In this document: positions 40,601-49,016 of the stretch, one piece after another
Position numbering within the stretch: the stretch's first letter is position 1
Layout: every line of letters begins with the position of its first letter
Assembly (NCBI GenBank): GCA_921293015.1
Contig: OV121086.1
Span: forward strand, 37,261,194-37,325,193
Reading direction: 5' to 3'
DNA: 64,000 bases
Origin: Phorcus lineatus
Lineage: Eukaryota > Mollusca > Gastropoda > Trochida > Trochidae
Position numbers and translations under genes: made by a program
The notes under the pieces: generated by a model
Database searches by the model: none
The model's input: the letters and a program-made list of their open reading frames with translations, nothing else
What the model was told of the DNA's origin: nothing

Positions 40601-42522
40601 CATAAGATACTTGCAGTATTTTTTGGTATTTGTTAATTTTTACTAACAAATTACAATTTTGTAAAACAAGATCCATGGGGATTTATTATCACAATGCAGA
40701 TGTATGTACGTTATTGAATGATTTTAGGCCAAAGAAGGTTAATGGGTTGACAGTTTTGAAACAACGTTAACTCTCTTCATTTCAACAAACTACCAGAGAT
40801 GTCTAAGCAAATAATTTCAACATATTCACTATTTAGCATAAATATCAAATACTTAATTACTTTAATGATGATACATAGTTCATAGAAATAATCTGAAATG
40901 GGAATGGATAAAAGAGATAAATTTCACAGATCGCATGTCAACAGTGATCAAAATCAGGGAACATTCCAATGCATGTTGATTCTAATACAAACACACTGCG
41001 ATGAAGTTATCCTGGTAATTACAGGCTTCAATTCAGAGTTGCCAAGCAACAACCGCAAATTGTTTGATTCGATAGTCATTATACTAAGGGTAATCATTAA
41101 ATATAACATACATTCAAAACATAAATGACATAAGAGATACACAATTTCTTAAAATTATTTATGTTAATATCATTTGTGAGTTACCAAGTTTAAAGCAGAT
41201 CTAAAAGGATCTCAATTACAGCCTAGTCCTGTGCCATGACTGTGGATAAACTTGGAGCCTTCAAGACAGTCTATGTCTGCATAGAGCAAGATTCAACTTT
41301 AGTAATACATATGAAACTGCAAAAACAAGAAACAAATATCAAATAACTTTGAAAATATTTCATATCCTAAATCTTAGTCCACACACAGATAAGAAAGCAT
41401 CATAAAGGGTATCTCCTCTTCTACAAGATCAGATAGCTTTGATAGATGATTTCCCCAGAGTACTGTATTTCTTAGAGGTTATTGTAAAGGCAATTGCACG
41501 GCCACTGATATTCATCGCACACAGGCAGTTTCGTCGTATTTCAAATTTACTCGCAAGGTGAGATTGGACTGCCATATTGATATTATCTGACTGTGATCCT
41601 CAAGCTAAATTGATATAGGGCAATAACAATGATTTTTAATGGCCGCTACTTACAGTGCTCGTGAATCAAGGTCATTCAAGATTTTCTTAAATATTTATCA
41701 TTCACTGCAAAGGTGACAAGATGAATGATGTTTTTTTGCAATCCAGAGAAAATCATAATGTCTTTAAAAAGATGATATTGGAAGTAAAGAAGAAACAAAT
41801 TTGGGTATGGAGAGACAGGTACAGTTTATGATTTGGTAGATGGGGGTTGAGTCCACGTACAGATTTTGTGTTTTTATATCTTATATCGATTTATGAACAT
41901 ATACAAAATGATTCGTAATCCATTATAAAACAACAACTGTGCATCAATATCTTATAACAAAAAGTGAATACAAAAAAACACACTGCTGTTGACAACAATA
42001 TTATAGAAGACATTATTCACATATATACAAGTATGTATACACTGCCATCTATCTTAATAAACTTGCTCCTTGGTGACATATTGAGGTGATTTAGGGTCAG
42101 TGCGAAGCCCTGAAATAAGGCTCTGATGTAAAAAAAGTGATTAAGATCATCCCAAGTGGAATTCAAACCCGAAGATAGAACCTCCGGTAAGAATAGACAA
42201 CCCGCCTGATCTACTTTCTAATGTTTTCATTAGCGGAATCATCTGTATCCTTCAGTGGATTCAATCTGCCCTTCATAATCATCTACCCTACGTACACCGT
42301 GGACAAGCGTCACCTTGCCTAAGTACATCACTGAAAAGTAATATTATCATCTTGATATTTCACTTCCTAGTTGCTGTATGCAAACTAATCACTGATCCAT
42401 GACCAGGTGTAGACCTACTATATATAACGATGATTGAAGAGTTGGGGTGAACTCTTACCTATGATTGAAACAAGAAGCAATAGTAACATCCTGCCTGGAC
42501 TGCTCGGAACAGAGCTCTTCAT
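1..42522 (-). CDS. Ig/fibronectin-III cell-surface protein, spliced, 3' end outside window
   Basis: Five exons (42522-42459, 7527-7192, 1528-1405, 869-685, 157-1) join in phases 1, 1, 2, 1 without a stop, giving 288 residues before the window edge. Residues 1 to about 26 form a signal peptide with a run of five leucines. An Ig domain follows (Cys44, Trp58, Asp103, Gly105, Tyr107, Cys109) with N-glycosylation sequons at Asn39, Asn106 and Asn125. One FN3 domain spans about 134-236, and a second begins at about 237 and is cut by the edge. The Ig-FN3 boundary (LVVQ then DVPSPP) is typical of L1/neuroglian-, Dscam- and Sidekick-type adhesion receptors and of LAR-type phosphatases. The family known from such architecture acts in adhesion or recognition at the plasma membrane. 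Only one Ig domain lies between signal peptide and FN3, which is unusual for those families. The exact family, and whether a transmembrane or phosphatase part follows, cannot be seen. Exon joining is inferred from phase and homology, not transcripts. Confidence 0.85.
158..684. other. Intron of the Ig/FN3 gene
   Basis: AT-rich sequence between frame-matched splice sites. I see no other feature in it. Confidence 0.7.
685..869 (-). CDS. Second half of FN3 domain 1, Ig/FN3 gene
   Basis: The exon runs from acceptor TTTTCAG to donor GTATGTA, phase 2 in and phase 1 out. It encodes the E to G strands: TRSITIRDLNPYTCYQVRA, then AKNAIGRSEDSD. The L-x-P-x-T-x-Y-x-V-R-A pattern is the diagnostic FN3 F-strand signature. 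A cysteine replaces the usual residue before the conserved tyrosine (YTCYQV). Confidence 0.88.
870..1404. other. Intron of the Ig/FN3 gene
   Basis: This is the phase-2 intron splitting FN3 domain 1. No repeat or gene was recognised. Confidence 0.7.
1405..1528 (-). CDS. First half of FN3 domain 1, Ig/FN3 gene
   Basis: The exon runs from acceptor ATATTGCAG to donor GTATGTC, entering in phase 1 and leaving in phase 2. It encodes DVPSPPGKPRLYNIKS, then VVVKWDKS and SPISVYILHF. These are the A and B strands with the conserved core tryptophan, and the C strand with tyrosine, of an FN3 domain. FN3 domains are often split by a phase-2 intron at about this point. Confidence 0.88.
1529..7191. other. 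Intron of the Ig/FN3 gene with a minisatellite
   Basis: The intron separates the Ig and FN3 exons. Its only clear structure is the 42-bp tandem array at 2219-3330. The rest is AT-rich, with no coding segment flanked by usable splice sites in the right phase. Confidence 0.65.
2219..3330. repeat. 42-bp minisatellite array
   Basis: About 26 head-to-tail copies of a 42-bp unit with core ACACTTACAAGGACAATTGT followed by CATCAAGCTGC; some copies are 39 bp. Because the unit is a multiple of three and lacks stops, it gives long artificial frames with a 14-residue repeat on both strands. A 168-bp four-unit spacing of the AATCTTAGAAGG variant (about 2803 and 2971) shows a partial higher-order repeat. 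Confidence 0.93.
7192..7527 (-). CDS. Ig-domain exon of the Ig/FN3 gene
   Basis: This exon lies between acceptor TTATTTCTAG and donor GTATGAG, 336 nt, phase 1 at both ends, so it could be skipped or duplicated without a frame change. It encodes a whole Ig fold: first cysteine in TIPCGK, tryptophan in ILWYKDD, and the F-strand motif DDTGNYTC. Three N-x-S/T sites support an extracellular location. The charged stretch KGHNKKK lies between the C and E strands. Confidence 0.88.
7597..8310 (+). mobile_element. Dispersed TIR-element family, copy A
   Basis: A hairpin (AAGGATTCAGCA, loop GAAA, and its complement, 7597-7624) and an ATT microsatellite (7642-7680) precede conserved blocks: GATTTTGTCGCCGCGATT, GTTAAAGGCACAGTACGATC, AATGCACTTAGAGACTTGCA and CCTTCAAAGTCGGGCGA. 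The same blocks occur in copies B and C. No transposase frame is present. The right boundary is approximate. Confidence 0.7.
8342..8680. repeat. Tandem duplication, about 167-bp unit
   Basis: GTGCGTTAGCAAGGGTTAA occurs at 8342 and 8509. Downstream words (GTCAAGA, GACATG, AGAAATACTCT) recur in the same order, so this is a diverged two-copy duplication. A CTGAC-rich microsatellite follows at about 8770-8802. Confidence 0.6.
9200..10560 (+). mobile_element. Dispersed TIR-element family, copy B, internally repeated
   Basis: The same blocks as copy A begin after a short ATT tract, and they recur as internal modules: the AATTAACATGGG / TGCACTTAGAGACTTG / AAGTCAATCATGGCAAATTC set appears near 9385, 9890 and 10198. 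This suggests a full copy followed by a partial second copy. Noncoding. Confidence 0.65.
10710..12078 (+). mobile_element. Putative Helentron-associated (HINE/pearl-like) non-autonomous element
   Basis: TAGCTCATCAG at 10710-10720 is exactly inverted at 12068-12078. Between them lie a 145-bp tandem array, a GGAC/GGAT microsatellite (about 11974-12025) and a 3' hairpin (CATCGGGTCT, loop TTC, AGACCTGATG, 12051-12073). Subterminal inverted repeats, an internal tandem array, a microsatellite and a 3' stem-loop match published descriptions of HINEs and of bivalve pearl elements. No Rep/helicase frame is present. Exact ends are uncertain. Confidence 0.55.
10840..11950 (+). repeat. 145-bp tandem repeat array inside the HINE-like element
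   Basis: About eight copies, the middle ones nearly identical, with starts spaced 143-145 bp (for example 11281, 11426, 11569, 11714). Each carries the inverted repeat TGACCCC-ATTT-GGGGTCA and CCAAGGAGTCTACACACAAC. Repeated 65-residue frames here are by-products of the array. Confidence 0.92.
12232..12505. repeat. 27-bp minisatellite
   Basis: Ten or so copies of AGCTCAGAGGCAGTGGCATG followed by GTGGATA, some 26 bp long. It begins about 150 bp after the HINE-like element ends. Confidence 0.9.
12506..15573. other. Repeat-poor intron stretch
   Basis: AT-rich intron sequence. Apart from a diverged tRNA-like segment at 14850-14912 I see nothing supportable. Confidence 0.5.
14850..14912 (-). repeat. 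Diverged tRNA-like segment, possible old SINE head
   Basis: On the minus strand AGGTGGCTCAATAGTAATGC resembles an A box and GGGTTCAAACC (14862-14852) a B box, spaced as in a tRNA promoter. Stems do not pair well, so it is not a working tRNA gene. Confidence 0.35.
15574..15820. repeat. Degenerate short-period repeat (GGTTTCATGAG)
   Basis: Imperfect units of about 23-27 bp built on GATGTGGTTTCATGAGATAT are repeated, and they decay into related words up to about 16040. Confidence 0.75.
17969..18944 (-). mobile_element. Dispersed TIR-element family, copy C, with intact terminal inverted repeats
   Basis: TTAGGTCTTCAAGAC at 17969-17983 is matched exactly by its complement at 18930-18944, defining a 976-bp element. 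The interior carries the copy A/B blocks in opposite orientation (for example TCGCCCGACTTTGAAGGGTT). A CTGCC-AA-GGCAG hairpin lies just outside the left end and an ATA/AAT microsatellite at 17927-17949. No coding capacity, so it is probably non-autonomous. Confidence 0.75.
24868..24911. repeat. 11-bp tandem repeat (GAGGATGAATT)
   Basis: Four consecutive copies, the last one altered. It lies inside a diverged duplication of about 185 bp (24906 and 25093 share GATGACACC...TATTTCAGGAG). Confidence 0.8.
27243..27554 (-). mobile_element. tRNA-Arg-derived SINE with perfect target-site duplication
   Basis: On the minus strand the 5' end is tRNA-like, with A box TAGCGCAGTGGTTAGCGCG and B box GGTTCGAATCC. 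The loop CTTCGGA would hold anticodon TCG, pointing to tRNA-Arg. A body of about 240 bp ends GCGTTAAACACCAACTCACC, like mollusc SINE tails. The insertion is flanked by GGCTTTGGTAAG at 27231-27242 and 27555-27566, a perfect 12-bp duplication. The anticodon stem is mismatched, so it is a retroposon, not a tRNA gene. Confidence 0.85.
31516..32586. mobile_element. hAT-like non-autonomous element with perfect 8-bp target duplication
   Basis: The element is bounded by ATTTCACC at 31508-31515 and 32587-32594. Ends are TAGTGGTGTTCCGATTAATC on the left and, read inward, TAGTGTTGGGAATCGGTTGA on the right. TAGTG-type ends with an 8-bp duplication are typical of hAT elements. The interior is AT-rich, with no transposase, and the right end is rich in ATCGAT/CGATTA words. 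A fragment AAATGGCGGACAGCGACGAC at about 31826 looks like a captured gene start. Confidence 0.8.
31998..32099. repeat. Inverted repeat nested in the hAT-like element
   Basis: A perfect 23-bp inverted pair (31998-32020 and 32077-32099, starting TGATCATTTTGACTTGACAG) has weaker pairing continuing outward about 35 bp on each side. It looks like a small MITE inserted in, or a fold of, the host element. Confidence 0.7.
40471..40697. repeat. Two-copy tandem duplication, 112-bp unit
   Basis: GCCATGTTACCAAGATGACA begins both copies (40471 and 40583), and both end near TTTAATATCACAATG or TTTATTATCACAATG. Few substitutions separate them. Confidence 0.8.
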
Positions 42523-42526
42523 GGGG
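42459..42526 (-). CDS. Signal-peptide exon of the Ig/FN3 gene
   Basis: On the minus strand a TTTCAG acceptor is followed by CCCC and an ATG at 42522. The exon encodes MKSSVPSSPGR followed by a hydrophobic stretch of leucine, valine and isoleucine, and ends ATA-G before the donor GTAAGAG (phase 1). With the next exon the hydrophobic core continues GAVAS, giving a likely signal-peptidase site near residue 25-26. The acceptor four bases upstream of the ATG implies at least one noncoding exon farther upstream. A second in-frame ATG at codon 12 sits just before the leucine run and could also initiate. Confidence 0.82.
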
Positions 42527-45079
42527 CTGAAATAGAACAGATTCATACTCTTTAACTATTTACAATTTAATCAGGGGTTTAAATACATTAAATCTGTAGA
42601 GCTGAGGTCACAGTCCACAAAATTTGACTTTTGACTATACAGTTGTGAAGATACAGATACACGATATCTTGTAACAATACAATTCGATACAATGCGTGTC
42701 ACAATTTTCTAGGATTTTTTATGAAAAAATTTACTTTAGACAAATTACTGATTTTAATACAATAAAACAATTTCAATGTTAACGATATATATCCCAATAC
42801 AGACACTGTATCAAGATACAGATATCATCAAATTAAGAATCACAATTCTCATATTGTCACCAATTTTTTACACGATCAAACACCACTTGTAACACTTTTA
42901 ACATGTTTAAAGAGGATGGCCTATCGGTTACAGTCAGCCATATTGTTTTGAGTGAAAATGTAATGAAAAACATCTCTTGACTTTTACTTATTTACATCAT
43001 ATTAAGAATAAAGTCTATGTATAGATAGAATATCCACACATTTACATATTATCTATAACACTAATCAACAACGCCTTGTAACGCCATAGCAAGGCATTTC
43101 ACATAAGTAGTGCCGATGAATGGCTTCACTTCTCACTCTTGTTTAATTTTACCGAGCTTGCGCTCTCATTTATCTAGTTGTAAAATCTAAATCAACCAAA
43201 ATGTTACCCTCAATAAAATGTTTCAACTGGGTTATGTCATATTCATATACTAATTCACACTTGTACAAACGGAAATATACCCACAAAAATACCTCAATAG
43301 GACTTTCCTTTTAACTTAAGTCAAATTATTTGCTTATACCAACAATAAAATCAGCTACTCAATTACTATTGAAATTTGAGAGTGATGTTTAAAAAAACAA
43401 CTTCATAAATGAATGTTGGAACATTTCCTTTCAACCAGTAAAGAGTTAAGATTCCTAAATGAATTTTGTGCTTATGAATATTCTGAAAATATCTTAAAAC
43501 TTGTGTTGTTCGAATGTAATAAGAGTATGGGGTCAGTTTGCCTATGCTGAATACAATGGTGAAGTAGTCTTACTTCTCAATGGTTTAAGAACACCAAGCT
43601 AATAAATATAAAGTGGTTTCAATGGTATGAAGTAGCTCTTAACTTCTGAATGGATCTGAGATAATTGTTCCATGTCTAATTGTAAGATTGTAGCCACAAG
43701 GATTGATAACCTGGGAATGTGGGTAAACTTTCTCAAAGTGATTATTTATTTTAGCCTAACAGTGTTTATAGGCTCAAGAGTAGGCATAAAGGACTAATTG
43801 TAGATGGATTCGATAGAACACTAAAACATATTTTTTTAGGTTTGAATTATTGCTCCAACCTGCTTTCTGCAAAATTTACCTTGTTCTCTTCTTTTTGGTT
43901 ACTGCAAACTACATATATTTTCAAAATCTGAAACAAAAACCTTTTCCCCTTTTTCATAGCAAGCCTAATATTGTGTTTGTAGTACAACTCACATGTTTTC
44001 TTAATGACTAATAATATTTGTGTATTCTATTCCATTGTTACTCTAAAATAGGGAGTTGCAAAGCTTTCTTTTGACATATATATATATTCAGACTTGGGTT
44101 CTTCATCATCTAATACTGACTGTAGGAGAACACACCCTCCTAAACCTCCGAGATTATACTGTTTTGAATGAAATACATATCAAATTAATGAATTAAACAC
44201 AAATATGTAGAGCAACATTGAGTATCATGTCAGAAATATTACTGTGTCTTAAAAAGGAACAATACAGAACTCTACACAGCTTTATTATTATATTTATACT
44301 TTTAAAAAAATTTTATATATTAAATTCAAAGATCAAACTAGTTACCGAGAATGTGAACAATACTGTGAACATTCTATAAAAAAGGTTCTCCAAATATATA
44401 ACATTATACATAATTGATATTATTCAGTCAAATAGTGGGTTTAGTCTAATGACATATAGTATAATAGACACCTTACACAGTACCATTCCAAAATACAAAC
44501 ACCACAAATACATTGATTGTTTAAAAGATAAATAAGCATCTTGAAACATGTGAAACAAATTAAGTATTCAAAACATTTCAACACTGACAATAATCTGAAA
44601 ATTTTCTTAATATTATAATTGGTAATCATCATTACATTGACAACAAAATAAGAGTTTATTATATTGTATCGTATCTAGATGAAAATCTCTATTTGAGACA
44701 GTAGGAAGTTAAAGGATTATTGCAAGACAAGCGAAGTGTCGCATAACGACTTCACACCCATGAGTCTGGGACTACCATGGAACCATCTGCTATGTTTTGT
44801 GTTTAGTGACTGAATTGTGATTGCTATAATGGAAATAAAATTCTAAAATTCTCAACAATAGGTTAGAAACATAATTCTAAAAGCGTTCATAAAAACACAA
44901 TTCCATCAATTCTAAGATTCTTAAAATAGCATTTTGACATTCAGGGCCAAAATGATAATGTGAAAAGCGGCCTAGTTCTGCAGTTATCATCGAACATTTG
45001 GACCGCGATCGTGCTAGTGTGGGGATAATCTGAGGCATACAGTTGTGCAATTGATTTTATTTGTCTCTAATATACTCAC
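42527..45079. other. Presumed first intron / 5' region of the Ig/FN3 gene
   Basis: If the promoter-like site at 45.2 kb is right, this is an intron in the 5'UTR. It contains an AT-rich stretch with repeated ATACAGATA/CGATA words (about 42640-42850), similar to one at about 35930-36140. No coding segment was seen. Confidence 0.4.
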
Positions 45080-45170
45080 AAGAGGGAATTTAGTAGTAAT
45101 TATCCTAAAATCACATCACTATCTTCTTATCAATTTTCATTCACATATTCGTCGGGATCCGCCATCTTTC
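45080..45170 (-). other. Candidate noncoding first exon of the Ig/FN3 gene
   Basis: Downstream of the promoter-like motifs the first strong donor is CTCTT followed by GTGAGTAT, giving an exon end at 45080. The stretch contains a short upstream frame beginning at the ATG inside AAGATGGCGG (reading MADPDEYVNEN, then stop). It could splice to the acceptor at 42527. The start of transcription is a guess. Confidence 0.3.
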
Positions 45171-45200
45171 TTAGGTCTGCACTTCCGGTCACGTGATAGC
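45155..45200 (-). promoter_or_regulatory. Promoter-like ETS / E-box / YY1-type motif group
   Basis: On the minus strand TCACGTGACCGGAAGTGC (45196-45179) combines a CACGTG E-box with an ACCGGAAGT ETS site. AAGATGGCGG, a YY1-type motif, follows about 10 bases downstream at 45168-45159. In animals these motifs are typical of TATA-less core promoters. The site lies 2.7 kb upstream of the signal-peptide exon and points the right way for the Ig/FN3 gene. Assignment to that gene is inferred. Confidence 0.45.
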
Positions 45201-47136
45201 CGGTGCCCTTTGACCCTCTTTGTCACAGCTGCGCCTACAATTTCCTGCAATAAAAATTGCTTCACAAGGGGATTGCAAACAGTAGAACTATTTACACATC
45301 GCGTTAGACTTATTTCACAATTCGCTGTATTCCAAGCATGATGGGCAACATTTGCTTTTATTTTTACATTGTTTTAAATATAATTATCTTCCCTCCAAGT
45401 AATGAAATAGTATTCGCACCATTCTAATCACGTAATTCATACACTCCTTTGATATATTTCATTTAAACCTACATTAAATGATAATTTGGTTGACTTTGTG
45501 ATCAATTCAACATATTGCTCTACTTTGTTTTCTTAATGGGTTATCTTAATAAAACTTCATTAGAAACATGAACAATAAATAATTATTTGGAATGTTGTCT
45601 CGAGCTTGAATGATTTGATCAAACGTCTTTCTATTGCGATTATTCACGATTGTTGCTTGTAATCACTTATCTTTAATATTTCAGGAAAGTAGCAGAAATA
45701 TTGCTGTTGCACGTTATTCCTTACATCTTTTGTTAACAGGTATCATATATATTTTGGAGGATAGTACAAATAAAACTTTGTACACTATCATTTTTACATT
45801 GTATAAATAAGATTGCTTTAAACAAAACAAGAGAAAGTTCATATCATATCATAAACTCATATCACGTCTAAAGTCCCGGGTCTTTACTGGTCCCAAACCG
45901 ATAGCCACATAAAGAAAAATAAAATGCTTATTGGCGATTATTTTGAATTCTTAAACATAATTAATCTTAAAGCTAAAACCGGGTAATTGTAACCATGTTT
46001 GCCTTTAAAAAGCCACTCCGTGAGTTGTTGGAGCCATATTTGCCAAACTTAATCAATGGTGTCATTTGACCGCGAAGTATCGACTCTTACCAAAAGAAAC
46101 ATTTTAAAGCTTATTGGGTTTTTTTACAGTGACAATATGAAGGTAGAACGTCGCAATTATGATCGAAAACCGGACAGTGGCGCTCGTAAAATAGTCAAAC
46201 GTAATTTTGGAGACTTATCTTAAACAGCCTGGAGGGCAGTTAGGAGTTGATAGTGTTCGTTAGGTTATATAACTAGTATCCATGTATATTGGACATGATA
46301 TCTACACCTCTGTGCATTTATAAGGCTGTTTTTAGATTTTCATGGAAAACCAGTTTTTGTTATATATATATGTCTTTTGGACATGAACAGTTTAGATGTT
46401 TTGATTCTTGATCACCACATATGACATTTAGGTTTGTATCAAAGGTAAATAATATGTAAGGAAATCACGAATTGCTCTGATAAGATTCCATCACAAGGCT
46501 AGGTTAGGAAACTTAGTGAGTTCGACATCTTTTACAATTACATTAATTGATCAACATCAATTGATTATTAACGCCAAAAAGGCTATCATACTAAGATTTG
46601 TGTGATTAGTATTGTACCTGAAAACTAATATGAAAAATAAAAACTACCAATATTGTTTTATCTTTATATGTATTTGGCTGGTGAACAGGAAGGTACATTG
46701 GTATTGTAATTTGAATTGAATTTCATGTGTCCTTTTAATCAACAACTTACCTAAAAGATACGAAAAGGAATTTGCGATAAATAATCATTTGCTAATGGAA
46801 CCGAAGGACCACTATGCTATGGTAGAACGTATGAGAATTGTTTAGATTGGCGAATAGGCAAAGGGAGGTAATCAGTAGAAGGGCTATAAAATGTCTGATT
46901 AGTCCACTTCTAAATTTCTTTACTGAATTGAAACGACTGAAGATTTATTCCTATTTATTGTAAATTTTTTTGTGGTTAAAAATAATAATTTCTTATTTTC
47001 TATCGAGAGTGCAAAAATCAACAATAGTTATAATTCATGGATTATTTATATTGACTGAAGGTGTGTCCAAAAAGTTTTACTTATGGATCCTGGCATTACA
47101 TTGGTCACTCTATAAATAATTTGTCACTACCAAACT
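45201..47136. other. Divergent intergenic region
   Basis: AT-rich sequence between the two head-to-head genes. I see no gene in it. Confidence 0.5.
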
Positions 47137-47378
47137 CAGTGGCGGATCCAGGATATTTGAAAAGGGGGGCGGGGGGGGGGGGGGGGGGGGGGGGTCTGTT
47201 ATGTTATATATGATATACTGTAAAACCATTCATATTTTCAATCAAATGTTTATTTCGTAAAGTTGAAGCACACATACAATGAACACTTGCATACAATATT
47301 GACTTGAATCCATAATTGATTTTCAAAAGCAGGGCAGGGCTGAACTCCCCCCCCCCTCCCTCTCTGGATCCGCCACTG
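47137..47378. mobile_element. 242-bp hAT-type MITE with long poly-G run
   Basis: CAGTGGCGGATCCAG at 47137 is perfectly inverted at 47364-47378. Flanking octamers ACCAAACT (47129-47136) and ACCACACT (47379-47386) match at 7 of 8 positions, as for an 8-bp target duplication. The CAGTGGCGGATCCAG terminus is widespread in animal hAT-type MITEs. Inside lies a run of about 24 G after GGGGGGC, and a C-rich run near the other end. Confidence 0.8.
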
Positions 47379-47580
47379 ACCACACTGACCACACCGTGGG
47401 AAATATGTATACAGTTTGGCACAACATTATCGTATGCCTCCACAAATATTGAATGAGGTATAAGAAGGTGTTACTCAAAAACTTCATTTTTTACAACAAA
47501 ACATCATGATTATTTTCATGATTTACTTATTTTATTGTATAATGATCACTCAAAACCTAAAATCCTATAAATCTTAGATC

Positions 47581-47659
47581 CCAATCGCCATCGCGGTATC
47601 ACGAGATGTTATATTGCTGCAAGTTGTGTATACTTGACGTCATTATCATTATGACGTCA
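47581..47659 (+). promoter_or_regulatory. Proximal promoter candidate with two CRE palindromes
   Basis: A CCAAT box lies at 47581-47585. Two perfect TGACGTCA sites lie at 47635-47642 and 47652-47659, 17 bp apart centre to centre, and the second ends 32 bp before the start codon. CREB/ATF-type bZIP factors bind this palindrome. The sites may lie in the promoter or the 5'UTR, since the transcription start is not visible. Confidence 0.5.
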
Positions 47660-47674
47660 TAGACAAGCCGTTGT

Positions 47675-47698
47675 CATGCAATGGCTGCGGGATGGATG
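47675..47698 (+). other. Short upstream ORF overlapping the Kelch-like start codon
   Basis: An ATG at 47675 opens a seven-codon frame (MQWLRDG) ending at TGA 47696-47698. It overlaps the predicted main ATG at 47692 in another frame. If both are in the mRNA, it could reduce initiation at the main start. Confidence 0.4.
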
Positions 47699-49016
47699 AA
47701 ACAGTGTGTAACCTAAGAAGAGAAAATGTTAAATATTGTAAGAGGACGAGACGAAAGTCGTCAAAATTGGATAAGACTATCCGGTCAAGTAAACTAGCGA
47801 TCGTGACGGACAGTGATGTTCAGGTTTTAGGCGATTGTTACTTGTCACCTATAAAACATACATACGCGGATGATCAAGAACTTCAAGACACAGATACAGA
47901 GACTCTTGTAGATGAGATGGAGCGATTAGATAAAACTCATGGGAAGAATGAAACATTCACCCTTAGTCCGCCCCAAGACATACCAGTTCGGGACACTGGA
48001 CTGGAATACACACCTCAAAGAAAAATCGTCCGAGAAAAATCCAGAAGTTGTGGTACAAAATCAAGAGATCGTCTACGATTTGATAAAAAGAGATACTCCC
48101 TGCCACTTGTGCCGGCATTGGACCTGGATGACATGAGTTCAAGGTCTGATGGAAGACGAAATGATTCTGCCCATCTTAATGCAAACCAAAATTCAGCCTT
48201 TGCAACTTTTTCGTCAGAAGACCAGTGTCAAAGACGTCAACCAAATGGCATAACAATTGAAAAAATCAACCCTGCAATAACAACCCCACGAGAAAAGCAC
48301 AGTGCCTCTGTGGCAAACTGTTTGTTTGATATGTGGCAGGCTCAACGAATGTGCGATGTTGTTTTAAAAATTGCTGGTCATGAATTTCCAGCTCACAAGC
48401 TCGCTATTGCTGCCCACAGTCAAGGATTCTCCAACAAATTCTGCAACATAAAGAACACATCCGACATGTGCCAAATAACAGTTCCAAACTGTTCCCTCGA
48501 CGCTGCACAGCAAGTTTTGAAGTACATTTACACGTCTGAGATCAACCTGACGATGCATAACATCGATTCAATTCTTGTATGTGCAAAATATCTTGGGATC
48601 ACAGACATCATGGACGAAGCCAAACAGCTTCTCTTGAACCACTTGTCAACGAATTCTACAGAAGTCATGAAAATCGCAAGGAAACACGAATTACTGGACA
48701 TATTTGCAAGAGTGTATGATCACGTCTGCTGCAACTTCAAGCAAGTCATAGAAACAGAAGGCTTTTTGCGCTCAAGTGCCTCAGAGCTGTGTCGTCTGCT
48801 TTCTGATGACAATCTGAATGTTGAGCAAGAACTCGATGTCTTTTTCGCCGCCATGAAGTGGCTGGATTTCAACAGACAGGATAGACTGCAATACATCAGA
48901 GATGTTCTAGGCACGGTCCGGTTCGTCCATATTAGTCCAGACGATATGGTCAACTACGTCGAGCCCAATATCCTCCTCACAAACGAGTGCAAAGATATTC
49001 TCATGGACGTGTTTAG
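47692..49016 (+). CDS. Kelch-like gene exon 1: N-terminal extension, BTB, BACK
   Basis: This large exon encodes residues 1-441. BTB landmarks are DMWQAQRMCDVVLKIAGHEF, PAHKLAIAAHS and VLKYIYTSEINL. BACK landmarks are EVMKIARKHELLDI, LSDDNLNVEQE and FFAAMKWLDF. The donor GTAGGT at 49017 gives phase 2 into exon 2 (AG|G, arginine). If intron 1 were retained, translation would stop at 49018-49020, leaving a BTB-BACK-only protein of 442 residues. Confidence 0.92.

Larger units (their letters stand above)
7528..42458. other. Giant first coding intron (about 35 kb) of the Ig/FN3 gene
   Basis: The intron lies between the signal-peptide and Ig exons, with both ends in phase 1. It contains many dispersed elements, listed separately, and diverged local duplications (for example about 23205/23331, 24906/25093, 37088/37258). 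Between elements (roughly 12.5-15.5, 19-24, 25-27, 28-31, 32.6-40 and 41-42.4 kb) I saw only AT-rich noncoding sequence. No alternative Ig exon with flanking splice sites was found. Confidence 0.65.

Noticed and set aside
42140..42225. tRNA-like remnant around ATTCAAACCCGAAGA
   Set aside because: Only a weak B-box resemblance and no flanking duplication.
47671..47691. Kelch-like start at the upstream TTG
   Set aside because: Animal genes rarely start at TTG; the first in-frame ATG is at 47692.
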